DNA from: Bacteroidales bacterium UBA1800
GTDB lineage: Bacteria; Bacteroidota; Bacteroidia; Bacteroidales; VadinHA17
Direction of reading: 5' to 3'
Assembly (NCBI GenBank): GCA_002319915.1
Contig: DCFQ01000103.1
Location: 1-64,000, forward strand
Length of the DNA stretch: 64,000 bases
Part shown: in pieces, positions 1-8,032 of the stretch
Position numbering within the stretch: position 1 is the first letter of the stretch
Layout: each line of letters begins with the position of its first letter
The notes under the pieces: generated by a model
Seen by the model: only the letters and a program-made list of their open reading frames with translations
Told to the model about the DNA's origin: nothing
The model's database searches: none
Translations under genes and position numbers: made by a program

Positions 1-10
1 ACAACCACCC

Positions 11-108
11 AGCACCCAGCACCCAGCAACTAGCAACCAGCAACCAGCAACCAGCAACCAGCAACCAGCAACCAGCAACCAGCAACCAGCAACCAGCAAC
101 CAGCAACC
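11..108. repeat. Heptamer tandem array (AGCAACC)n
   Basis: Fourteen head-to-tail 7-bp units fill this stretch: two AGCACCC, one AGCAACT, then eleven identical AGCAACC. The array lies directly 3' of the stop codon of the lipoprotein gene on the minus strand, and degraded copies continue to the window edge, so its full length is unknown. A run of identical heptamers is prone to slippage. A second heptamer array with a similar pattern lies at 47301-47327. I see no coding role. Confidence 0.95.
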
Positions 109-113
109 AGCCC

Positions 114-1415
114 CTACCTCACCTTCTGTCTGATATAATAATTCTGCTTGACGGCGGCGATCTCCCAGTTATCCTTCAGGATCAGCTGCCAGCCCTCGCC
201 AAAAACGTGGTTCTTCTCCTTCTTGAAGTCCCTGGCGGTTATCCGGAGGTATCTGAAGTTGTTGGAGACCAGGCAGCCTCCCTTATCGACCGTCAGCTTG
301 CCCCAGTTGTCGGAAACGCGGATGGAATTATACAGTGTGCCGAGCGAATCGAGGGAATGCACATCCTCCGGCTCGAAATCGAAATAGGGGCTTTCAAGCT
401 CAAGGTAGACCACCGGTTTCTCGGTGAAAATGCTTGAAGCGGAATTCAGCCGGTCCTTTATTTCCCGAAGCCTCTGTTCTTCCTCCTTCCGGATTGCTTC
501 AATATCATAATTCAGGGCAATGCTGCCGGCGACATCACGGCAAAGAGCCGGAAGCTCAATGCCATAGGCGCTCCGGGCAAGCTCACCCGGATCGGTATCC
601 CCGGGCTTGATTGTCCTGAAATCAAATCCCTTTTCGTGCAGGAGGGTTGCATAGAGTGCCCCGTGAACAAACCCGTACGACCGGGAGTACGACTGGAAGG
701 AATAGATCCTGTCGAGGTATTCGAATAGCTTCTGCCTGAATTCCTCAGGCGATCCGGTACAAAGAAACAGGTAAGTGTATGTTGCAAATCCCTCATACGA
801 TTCGAACTTCTTTTCATCCTCGACATCTGCCGGGAATGATTCATGGTTAGCTCCCCTGAAGATAAGGGCATCGCGAAGGTAACGAAGCCTTTCCTCCCCC
901 TGTGAGTTTATGGCCTTGCCGAGGGCTTCCCATTCCAGCTTGAGCCAGATCCTTGCCTGCTTTTCATCCATGCTGGGAATTATATAGCTTGAAGGGGGTA
1001 TGCCCGACACCTCCTGGAATCGGTGAAACAGGGCATGAATTGCCCTGGTGGTTATCCTGTATTCATCCTCGGTATCGGTCAGCGGGGCCATCCCGAACAG
1101 CGTCCCTCCCAGCATGACCGATGAGTTGTAGATTATTTTTTCCTTTGGGTAGATCCCCGTGTAAACACTGTCCTTCAATTTAAGTATGCCTTCCGAATCG
1201 GGTTGATTTGCAACGATCTTCCTGGTGTTCCTGTCGATGAACATCAGCGGTCCTGACAGGTTTTTACCCCAGAGTTCCCCGTTGTCGCGGTTGCAGATCC
1301 TTTCAACCTTACTGAAATAATACCCTGCTTTCCTGGAAGTGAAGTAAGAGTCCCTGATCTTTCCGGAACAGCTTATGAGGAATAAAAAGAGTGTAATGAG
1401 GATCCAGTTTTTCAT
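114..1415 (-). CDS. Lipoprotein with degenerate zinc-peptidase-like motif
   Basis: Predicted 433-aa lipoprotein: residues 1-15 form a hydrophobic signal and a lipobox (LISC) places the acylated cysteine at C16. No family is recognised with certainty. Residues 127-131 read HALFH, which resembles the HExxH zinc motif of gluzincin peptidases with the catalytic glutamate replaced by alanine, and E208 in YEGFATYTY sits where a third zinc ligand would be expected. This suggests an inactive peptidase-like fold, but that is inference from short motifs. It is probably the last gene of the DUF4783-nadC-yihY group (26-bp gap to yihY). A heptamer array follows its stop codon. Confidence 0.7.
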   Translation of the reverse strand: MKNWILITLFLFLISCSGKIRDSYFTSRKAGYYFSKVERICNRDNGELWGKNLSGPLMFIDRNTRKIVANQPDSEGILKLKDSVYTGIYPKEKIIYNSSVMLGGTLFGMAPLTDTEDEYRITTRAIHALFHRFQEVSGIPPSSYIIPSMDEKQARIWLKLEWEALGKAINSQGEERLRYLRDALIFRGANHESFPADVEDEKKFESYEGFATYTYLFLCTGSPEEFRQKLFEYLDRIYSFQSYSRSYGFVHGALYATLLHEKGFDFRTIKPGDTDPGELARSAYGIELPALCRDVAGSIALNYDIEAIRKEEEQRLREIKDRLNSASSIFTEKPVVYLELESPYFDFEPEDVHSLDSLGTLYNSIRVSDNWGKLTVDKGGCLVSNNFRYLRITARDFKKEKNHVFGEGWQLILKDNWEIAAVKQNYYIRQKVR

Positions 1416-1441
1416 TTTCCCGGGAAAATCACCAAATGTAG

Positions 1442-2359
1442 TTAAATTTTGACCGATTCCCCGGCTATTGCATCCTTTATGCTTACATTAAGCTCAAATC
1501 CGATCAGGAGTGCAATGGAGTTAAGGTAAAGCCACACAAGTATTACCATGAGGGTGCCAATCCAGCCGTAAAGCCTGTTATACTGGCCGAAATTGTTAAC
1601 ATATGCGGAGAATCCGAGGGATGTTAAGATAAACAGAACCGTGGCAATTATTGATCCGGGGGAGATGAACCTGAACTGGTCCCTTTTTGCCGGGGCGAGG
1701 TAATACAGGAAGGATATTGCGACAAACAGCAGCAGGACGATAACTATCCATTTGAGGATCACAAGGATGGAAATGACATAGCTTTTCTCGAGGATATTGA
1801 GGTCCACGAGCCGGTCGACGGCCATTTTCCCGAAAATGATAAGGAACCCCGCCACTGCGATCATGAATATCCCGATGAGGAGCAGTATTACGGAGACCTT
1901 TCGCTGGTCAACCCATGAGCGCGGCTTGAATGAATGGGAGGTCACCACGAAAGAGTGAATGACTGCATGTATGCCGTTCGTCGAGAAGATGACAGTTGCC
2001 ATGAACATGAAAAGGAGCAGGTTTCCGCTCTTGTGTGTCACAACCTCGACAAGCGTGTTTTCAACCAGCCTGAACGCATTCTCCGGCAGGATGCTTTCAA
2101 ACAGCCTTATCAGCTCCTGCTGGAAATTGGGAATTGGTATAAAGGGGATCAGTGTGAAAAGGAAGATCGTTGCAGGCAGGATTGCCATTAGGAGATTGAA
2201 CGCTATTGAAGAAGCCCTGGTTACAAGGACTCCTTTCCTGAATCCGCTGATGACAAATTTTGTTACATCTTTGATAGGGATGCCTCCAAATCCGGGGAGA
2301 ACCAGGTTTTTAAGCTTCCCTTTTACGGCGGATTCTTTTGCACCTCTGATTAACTGCAT
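1442..2359 (-). CDS. YihY/UPF0761 (BrkB-like) inner-membrane protein
   Basis: A 305-aa polytopic protein of the YihY/BrkB family. It has about six hydrophobic segments, near residues 45-70, 110-130, 155-180, 195-220, 235-255 and 265-290. The family motif region SIAFNLLMAILPATIFLF lies at about residues 51-68. The old link of this family to RNase BN is not accepted; its role in the inner membrane is unsettled. It starts 3 bp after the nadC stop codon, so the two are very likely co-transcribed. An adjacent nadC and yihY is a common arrangement in Bacteroidota, as far as I know. The start codon is ATG and the length is normal. Confidence 0.9.
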   Translation of the reverse strand: MQLIRGAKESAVKGKLKNLVLPGFGGIPIKDVTKFVISGFRKGVLVTRASSIAFNLLMAILPATIFLFTLIPFIPIPNFQQELIRLFESILPENAFRLVENTLVEVVTHKSGNLLLFMFMATVIFSTNGIHAVIHSFVVTSHSFKPRSWVDQRKVSVILLLIGIFMIAVAGFLIIFGKMAVDRLVDLNILEKSYVISILVILKWIVIVLLLFVAISFLYYLAPAKRDQFRFISPGSIIATVLFILTSLGFSAYVNNFGQYNRLYGWIGTLMVILVWLYLNSIALLIGFELNVSIKDAIAGESVKI

Positions 2360-2362
2360 AGG

Positions 2363-3217
2363 TCAGAAAGCTTTTAAGCTCATATCCAGGCTTTTAATCT
2401 GATGAGTCAGAGCTCCGACCGAAATAAAATCAACCCCGCACTCTGCATAGGCCCTCACCGATTCGAGGGTAATACCGCCTGAGGATTCTGTTTCGAACCG
2501 CCCGTTTATGATCGCGACTGCTTTCCTGGTCTCACTTACAGGGAAATTGTCGAGCATTATGCGGTCAACCCCGCCGGTGGCAATGATGCGTTCCACATCA
2601 TCAATATTGCGTGCCTCGATTTCCACTTTCAGGTCTCTCCCGGTCCTTTTGAGGTACTCCCTGGTCCTCAGTATCGCATTCTCTATTCCGCCGGCAAAAT
2701 CGATATGGTTATCCTTGAGTACGATCATGTCGTACAATCCCATCCTGTGGTTCATTCCGCCCCCTATCCTTACGGCTTCCTTCTCAAGGAACCTCATGCC
2801 CGGGGTTGTTTTCCTCGTATCGAGTATCCTTGCCTTCAGGTCCTTTATCCTGTCGGTATATTGCTTCGTACTGGTAGCAATTCCGCTCATCCGCTGCATG
2901 ATATTCAGCACAAGCCGTTCCGATTTCAGGATCGACAGCTTTTTCCCCGATAATTGAAAAGCGATCTCACCCGGCGAAATCTCTGTGCCATCCGCGATGA
3001 AGGGAACGAATAACAGGGTATCATCAACAGCCTTGAATACCTCGGCGGCCACAGCTGAACCGGCGAGTATTCCCTTCCCCTTGATGAGAAGCTTTGCCCT
3101 GCCTTCCGCCTTGCTGTCGATGCATGCCAGAGATGAGTGGTCCCCGTCACCAATATCTTCCTTCAGGCTTCTTGAAATGAATTCCTCCAGGATGCTATTT
3201 CCCATTGTCAGGCTCAA
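2363..3217 (-). CDS. nadC: Nicotinate-nucleotide pyrophosphorylase (carboxylating)
   Basis: NadC converts quinolinate and PRPP to nicotinate mononucleotide, CO2 and pyrophosphate in de novo NAD synthesis. The 284-aa length is typical. Diagnostic segments are visible: LKEDIGDGDHSS near the N-terminus, DTRKTTPGMRFLEKEAVRIG around residues 130-150 (the phosphate-binding region), and MIVLKDNHI following it. The gene overlaps the 3' end of the upstream DUF4783 gene by up to 23 bp and is followed at 3 bp by yihY, which suggests translational coupling. A second in-frame ATG twelve bases downstream (3205) is an equally possible start. No nadA or nadB lies in the window. Confidence 0.97.
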   Translation of the reverse strand: MSLTMGNSILEEFISRSLKEDIGDGDHSSLACIDSKAEGRAKLLIKGKGILAGSAVAAEVFKAVDDTLLFVPFIADGTEISPGEIAFQLSGKKLSILKSERLVLNIMQRMSGIATSTKQYTDRIKDLKARILDTRKTTPGMRFLEKEAVRIGGGMNHRMGLYDMIVLKDNHIDFAGGIENAILRTREYLKRTGRDLKVEIEARNIDDVERIIATGGVDRIMLDNFPVSETRKAVAIINGRFETESSGGITLESVRAYAECGVDFISVGALTHQIKSLDMSLKAF

Positions 3218-3599
3218 TACGGATCTGATGGATTAGTGATTCCTGCCCTACCTTCTTTAACAGAAAATAGATCCTGAAATTCCCCTTTTCAGTTTCAAGA
3301 TTCCCGATGGCATATTCGGCATCATTTTTTGCCCCCTGGTGCCTTATGGTGAAATCCTTTGCATGGTATTCATTGAAGAAATCCTTCAGAATGGTTGCAG
3401 CCACATTCTTTTTGTAGAAATCTTCAGTCTGAAAAAGGACCATATCAACTGTTGAATTCATATATCTGCATAGTTCTGACGCATTGCCGGTCTTAAGAGC
3501 CACCGAGATCCCCGGAGGGATCCTTGACTGCTCCTGTGCTGCCACATCCTGGACCGGCAAGGATAGAATAAATACTGATAATAAACCAAGGAATTTCAT
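3195..3599 (-). CDS. DUF4783 family secreted protein
   Basis: A small exported protein of the Bacteroidota family DUF4783, commonly found upstream of nadC. I chose the internal ATG at 3599 (134 aa). It gives a signal peptide beginning MKFLGLLSVF and ending near VAAQ, and the longer ORF start at 3635 lies at or upstream of the transcription start predicted from the -7 element at 3639-3646. The mature part has alternating charged and hydrophobic residues and aligns in style with small SnoaL/NTF2-like folds, but no active site can be named. Function unknown. It overlaps nadC at its 3' end. Confidence 0.85.
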   Translation of the reverse strand: MKFLGLLSVFILSLPVQDVAAQEQSRIPPGISVALKTGNASELCRYMNSTVDMVLFQTEDFYKKNVAATILKDFFNEYHAKDFTIRHQGAKNDAEYAIGNLETEKGNFRIYFLLKKVGQESLIHQIRIEPDNGK

Positions 3600-3638
3600 C
3601 TGATATGATAATTTGTTCTCAATCCGGGTTAACATTTA

Positions 3639-3646
3639 CAAATGTA
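3639..3646 (-). promoter_or_regulatory. Promoter -7 element for DUF4783-nadC-yihY
   Basis: The minus strand reads TACATTTG, an exact match to the Bacteroidota -7 consensus TAnnTTTG, 40 bp upstream of the chosen ATG. No clear TTTG is seen at the expected -33 distance, so this is supported by the -7 box only. Confidence 0.5.
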
Positions 3647-3720
3647 TATTAATTTCTTATTAATGTTCATTCATTCACCCATTCTGAAATATATTAAATG
3701 CGGGTCAATCTTTTAATTGT

Positions 3721-3728
3721 TAAATTTG
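3721..3728 (+). promoter_or_regulatory. Promoter -7 element for rlmH and histidine kinase
   Basis: TAAATTTG matches TAnnTTTG exactly and lies 43 bp upstream of the rlmH ATG. The divergent promoter for DUF4783 lies about 75 bp away on the other strand. No good -33 TTTG is present. Confidence 0.5.
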
Positions 3729-3771
3729 TGCAATGCGCTGCTGACAATAAGCAAAAGTCGCGCCAATATTT

Positions 3772-4245
3772 ATGAAAATAGTTTTGTTTCAGACCGGAAA
3801 AACAAATGAAAAATATATCAGGGAAGGTATTGAAATTTATGGGGAACGGATCGCAAGGTATACACCATTTGATATCGTGACCATTCCCGATCTTAAGAAT
3901 ACCAGGAATCTCTCCCCGGGCGACCAGAAAGTGATGGAGGGGGAAAAGATCACCGGGCAGCTGAGGATCGACGATATGGTGATCATACTGGATGAGCGCG
4001 GGAAAGAGCATTCGACAAGGGAGTTTTCCGCATTTCTCGAAAAGGCCATGATGATGCCCAGGAAAAGGATAGTTTTTGTGATCGGCGGGCCCTGGGGCTT
4101 TTCAGATGAGGTTTACCGGCGGGCTGATGTCTCCCTGTCGCTTTCGAAAATGACATTCCCCCACCAGATGGTACGATTGTTGTTCCTCGAACAGCTTTAC
4201 AGGGCACTTACCATATTAAAAGGTGATCCATATCATCACGACTAG
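3772..4245 (+). CDS. rlmH: 23S rRNA (pseudouridine1915-N3)-methyltransferase RlmH
   Basis: RlmH is the SPOUT-class methyltransferase that adds the N3 methyl group to pseudouridine 1915 in helix 69 of 23S rRNA. The 157-aa length is standard. The family hallmarks are visible: LDERGKEHSTREFSAFL in the middle, FVIGGPWGFSDEV (the SAM-binding knot), and the C-terminal MTFPHQMVRLLFLEQLYRA followed by a final YHHD, close to the usual YHH/YHK/YHR ending. It starts after a short leader with a TAAATTTG -7 box. The following histidine kinase gene starts 15 bp after its stop, so they probably share a transcript. Confidence 0.97.
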   Translation: MKIVLFQTGKTNEKYIREGIEIYGERIARYTPFDIVTIPDLKNTRNLSPGDQKVMEGEKITGQLRIDDMVIILDERGKEHSTREFSAFLEKAMMMPRKRIVFVIGGPWGFSDEVYRRADVSLSLSKMTFPHQMVRLLFLEQLYRALTILKGDPYHHD

Positions 4246-4260
4246 ATTGGCAATGAAAAT

Positions 4261-7200
4261 ATGGGGACAATAAAAAAGAGATTTCTGCCGGTCATATTGA
4301 CAGCTGTCGTTATTCTGCTCGCTGCCGGGACGGAATCCCTCTATTTCGGGAACTTCGAGTTCAGGTACCAGGCAAGGAGGTTCAACAGGATCATAAGCGA
4401 AAAGGAACGCATTATGCAGCGGTGCCTCGATGGCATGAAGCCGATCCTTGCAAGGGGAGAGACTCATGGATCGGTCTCGGAAAACTGGATATTTGCCCTT
4501 GCCGAAAAAAATGACATCACCCTTCTTGAATATGTCGACAGCAAGCTTTTCTACTGGTCGAGCAATAACTTCAATGTCCCGAGGATACTTACAGATTCCC
4601 TGGTTTCAAAGCCGATGGTGTTCATTCAGAACGGATGGTTCCTCACCAGGTCGGTACAGTCCGGAAATGAAAAGGTGATCGCCCTGCTGAGGCTATACAG
4701 CGATTACGGATTTGAAAACGATGTGATCAGGAACGGATTCCTCAAAACCTTCAAAGTATCGGGAGATGTCAGGTTCAGCAGGGACCCCAATGCCTCGCCT
4801 TACCGGATATTCAACTCCGACGGCTCATTCCTTTTCACGCTTCAGTTTCCCCTGAACAGGGAGAGATCCCCCCTGATCTATATACCGGTGTTCCTGTGGC
4901 TGATATCATTTATCCTGATCCTCTGGCTGGTGCTCAGGATTGTAAGACAAATGGCGTCAGGAGGAAAGAACTCACTTGCCATTCTTGCATGTGCCGGTAT
5001 CCTGGCGATGATCTATTCTGCTGTTCTAATCCTGAAATTTCCGCCTGTGCTTTACCAGACCGAGCTTTTTATACCTTACAAGTACTCACTTAATTATGCC
5101 ATTCCCTCGCTCGGCCATTTGCTTCTTTTCAGCATTCTTCTCTCATTCTTCTCATTTGTTTTCTACAGGTATTTTGACCTGGGCGGCAAAAAAATGCCGG
5201 CAAGCTACCCTTTAGTGTCGTTGCTCATGCTGCCCGGCACTCTCTCATTTGCACTTTTCCACTCCCTGTTCATCAACCTTGTGTACGATTCGAATGTAAG
5301 CTTCGAGACTTACAAGGTACTGGATCTGAGTTTTTACTCACTGGCAGGGTTTCTTACTGCCGCCTTTCTGTTCAGTGTACCCTTCCTCTATTTCCTGAAA
5401 CTTTCCAGGACCCTCAGATCAGAACCCGGCAAACTAATCGTTCCTGCAATTTTCACTCAGACACTCCTTTTCATTATTCTTTATTATAAGCGGCCGGAGT
5501 ATCTCATCCCCGTCATTCTTTTCTATTTGTCTGTGACCCTGCTGATCAGGTTTACAGAAGGGAAGAAATCAAACACGTTTAACAGGACCGTGGTCTATTC
5601 GGTGCTTTTTGGCATTTATTCACTTTTTGTAACGACTTATTTTTCGGAAAGGAAAAATGAGGAGAATGCCAAAATACAGCTGGTGGCATATTCGACAGAG
5701 GTCGATCCCGTTGCCGAACACCTTCTGCTCGACATGTGGCCCCGGATCTCGGGGGATACGGTTCTTGCCAGGCTTATGGATGTCAGGTATTTTGATAAAG
5801 CACAGGTCGATTCGATCTCTGATTACCTGCACGACCTCTATTTCGACGGTTACTGGGGTAACTTTACTTTCAATCCTTACCTCTGCATGAAGAATGAGGG
5901 GTTGCGGATAAACGGCAGGAATGAACGGGTTGAAAACTGCTTTACCTTCTTTGACGACAGGATCCTCCTTTCAGGCCACCAGCTCACGGGTACCGGGTTC
6001 TATTTCATGGACAACAAGCAGGGCAGGTCGAATTACCTTGGCCGGATAATCTTCGATCACGGGAGCAGGGGTTCAAGCGGACTTTTTATCGACCTCTACA
6101 GCGACATTAATGTGTTCCAGCCGGGATATTCCGAGATCCTGCTCGATTCAAAGTACCACCCCTATGCAAAGCTAAAGAACTCCTCCTTTGCAAAATACAT
6201 CAACGGCGACCTGGTCGTAAGCACCGGCGATTACCCGTATAACAAGACTGACGCGTCATACATCGATAAGGCTACCGACTACAGGATCTTCAGGGCTGAT
6301 AAGTACAACCATGTGCTTTACAGGAACGGCAATGTGACGGTGATCATAAGCAGCAATGTCGTTTCTTTCAGGGATGCACTGGTTTCATTTGCCTACCTGT
6401 TCACCTTCTTCATGGTTTTTTCAAACCTTATCCTGTTTTTTGTCAGCAGGCCGATCCTCAACTCAATGTTCAGCCTGAATTTCAGGAAGAAGCTCCAGGT
6501 CTCATTCATTGGCATCCTGTTCATGTCGTTTGCCATGATTGGTTTTGTGGTATCAGCCCTGACGATCAAACAATATAAGACGAGGCATTACGAAAATCTT
6601 AAGGAAAAGCTGAATTCTGTATATGTCGAGCTTGAGAACAGGCTCGGCAGTGAGAAATTCCTGAATTCCGACTTGCGTGATCTCTCCGCGTTGTCGCTTG
6701 ATGAACTGCTCGTAAGGTTATCGAACACTTTCAACACCGACATAAACCTTTATGACCTTAACGGTTTCCTCATAGCCACCTCCAGGCCAGAGATCTTTTA
6801 CCGGAACCTTATGAGCCGGAGGATCGACAACATGGCTTACATAAACCTTAAGAGCCTTAACCGTGCAGAGTATTTTCAGAGGGAGAACATCGGCAACCTG
6901 GGGTATGTCTCCGGTTACATTCCTTTCTATAACAGCGACAATGAGCTTCTCGCTTATCTGAACCTGCCGTATTTCAGGATGCAGAGTGTCCTTTCGATGG
7001 AGATCTCAAACACCATCGTGACCGTAATAAACTTCCTGGCCCTTCTGATCGTGATAGCCATGGGAATAGCTGTTTTCATAAGCAACAGGCTTACTTCCCC
7101 GCTGGCAATACTCAGCAGCAGGCTGGCCACCGTGGAGCTGGGCAAAAGGAGCGAGCATCTTTCATATAAGGGGAACGATGAGGTTGGCGAACTTGTAAAG

Positions 7201-7962
7201 CAATATAACCGGATGGTGGATGAACTCGATGAAAGCGCCCAGAAACTGGCCAGTTCAGAAAGAGAATACGCCTGGAGGGAAATGGCAAAACAGGTCGCCC
7301 ACGAGATCAAGAATCCGCTCACACCCATGAAGCTGAATGTCCAGCAACTCCTTAAATCATGGAAGGACGGGGTGCCAGGGTTCGATAAGAAAATAGAGAA
7401 GTTCACAAGGAACCAGATCGAGTACATTGATGACCTGTCGTCGATAGCCTCCGCTTTTTCATCATTTGCAAAGATACCTGAGGCAAAGCCGGTTACGGTC
7501 GACCTGGTCCAGCAGGCAAGGACCACCCTTGAGCTCTTCAAGAACAGCGATAATATTACATTCCGGATCTCATGGCCGCCGGATACGAAATTCCTGATTT
7601 ATGCCGATAAGGAGCAGATCAACAGCATCCTTTCAAACATCATCAAGAATGCGATCCAGTCGATCCCCCTGGGAAGGGAAGGCATCATCAGGGTGAACAT
7701 GGCTGAAAAGGACAACAGGGTGCTGGTTTCAGTATCCGACAACGGAACAGGTATCCCTGATTCGCTGAAGAGAAAACTGTTCACTCCGAACTTTACAACA
7801 AAATCTTCAGGGACCGGCCTCGGATTATCAATTGCACGACAATATGCAGAAAATGCGGGAGGGAGGATCTGGTTTGAATCGGAGGCTGAAAAGGGTTCGG
7901 TATTCCACATAGAATTCCCCCTGATCGATCCTGATGAGGCACACGAAAACGGGATCGAGTAA
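4261..7962 (+). CDS. Large NtrY-like membrane sensor histidine kinase
   Basis: A 1233-aa sensor kinase. The N-terminal two thirds hold a first membrane segment (about 10-27), a periplasmic part, then a block of hydrophobic helices (about 200-425), a second extracytoplasmic region (about 450-700) and further helices. The kinase core is complete: last membrane helix about 918-940, HAMP about 939-990, HisKA with phospho-acceptor H1014 in VAHEIKNPLTP, N-box NIIKNAIQS from N1126, G1 box DNGTGIP at 1160, and G2 box GTGLGLS at about 1184. The architecture recalls NtrY. No response regulator gene is adjacent, so its partner must be elsewhere. The stimulus is unknown. It follows rlmH by 15 bp. Confidence 0.92.
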   Translation: MGTIKKRFLPVILTAVVILLAAGTESLYFGNFEFRYQARRFNRIISEKERIMQRCLDGMKPILARGETHGSVSENWIFALAEKNDITLLEYVDSKLFYWSSNNFNVPRILTDSLVSKPMVFIQNGWFLTRSVQSGNEKVIALLRLYSDYGFENDVIRNGFLKTFKVSGDVRFSRDPNASPYRIFNSDGSFLFTLQFPLNRERSPLIYIPVFLWLISFILILWLVLRIVRQMASGGKNSLAILACAGILAMIYSAVLILKFPPVLYQTELFIPYKYSLNYAIPSLGHLLLFSILLSFFSFVFYRYFDLGGKKMPASYPLVSLLMLPGTLSFALFHSLFINLVYDSNVSFETYKVLDLSFYSLAGFLTAAFLFSVPFLYFLKLSRTLRSEPGKLIVPAIFTQTLLFIILYYKRPEYLIPVILFYLSVTLLIRFTEGKKSNTFNRTVVYSVLFGIYSLFVTTYFSERKNEENAKIQLVAYSTEVDPVAEHLLLDMWPRISGDTVLARLMDVRYFDKAQVDSISDYLHDLYFDGYWGNFTFNPYLCMKNEGLRINGRNERVENCFTFFDDRILLSGHQLTGTGFYFMDNKQGRSNYLGRIIFDHGSRGSSGLFIDLYSDINVFQPGYSEILLDSKYHPYAKLKNSSFAKYINGDLVVSTGDYPYNKTDASYIDKATDYRIFRADKYNHVLYRNGNVTVIISSNVVSFRDALVSFAYLFTFFMVFSNLILFFVSRPILNSMFSLNFRKKLQVSFIGILFMSFAMIGFVVSALTIKQYKTRHYENLKEKLNSVYVELENRLGSEKFLNSDLRDLSALSLDELLVRLSNTFNTDINLYDLNGFLIATSRPEIFYRNLMSRRIDNMAYINLKSLNRAEYFQRENIGNLGYVSGYIPFYNSDNELLAYLNLPYFRMQSVLSMEISNTIVTVINFLALLIVIAMGIAVFISNRLTSPLAILSSRLATVELGKRSEHLSYKGNDEVGELVKQYNRMVDELDESAQKLASSEREYAWREMAKQVAHEIKNPLTPMKLNVQQLLKSWKDGVPGFDKKIEKFTRNQIEYIDDLSSIASAFSSFAKIPEAKPVTVDLVQQARTTLELFKNSDNITFRISWPPDTKFLIYADKEQINSILSNIIKNAIQSIPLGREGIIRVNMAEKDNRVLVSVSDNGTGIPDSLKRKLFTPNFTTKSSGTGLGLSIARQYAENAGGRIWFESEAEKGSVFHIEFPLIDPDEAHENGIE

Positions 7963-8000
7963 AATAATTGACAATCTCTTCTCAATTATTTAGTTATTTT
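7963..8000 (+). terminator. Candidate AT-rich terminator after histidine kinase
   Basis: A perfect 9-bp inverted repeat, AATAATTGA at 7963-7971 and TCAATTATT at 7982-7990, begins immediately after the kinase stop codon and is followed by TTAGTTATTTT. The stem is AT-rich and so weak; it could alternatively be a regulatory site for the T9SS operon that starts at 8033. Confidence 0.4.
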
Positions 8001-8032
8001 AGCGTTACTATATGAGTTCAATCTGAACCCTG

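Noticed and set aside
11..108. CRISPR array
   Set aside because: Units are contiguous 7-bp repeats without spacers, and no cas genes are near.
6954..7541. 195-aa serine-rich frame on the minus strand
   Set aside because: Antisense to the histidine kinase core, which is complete.
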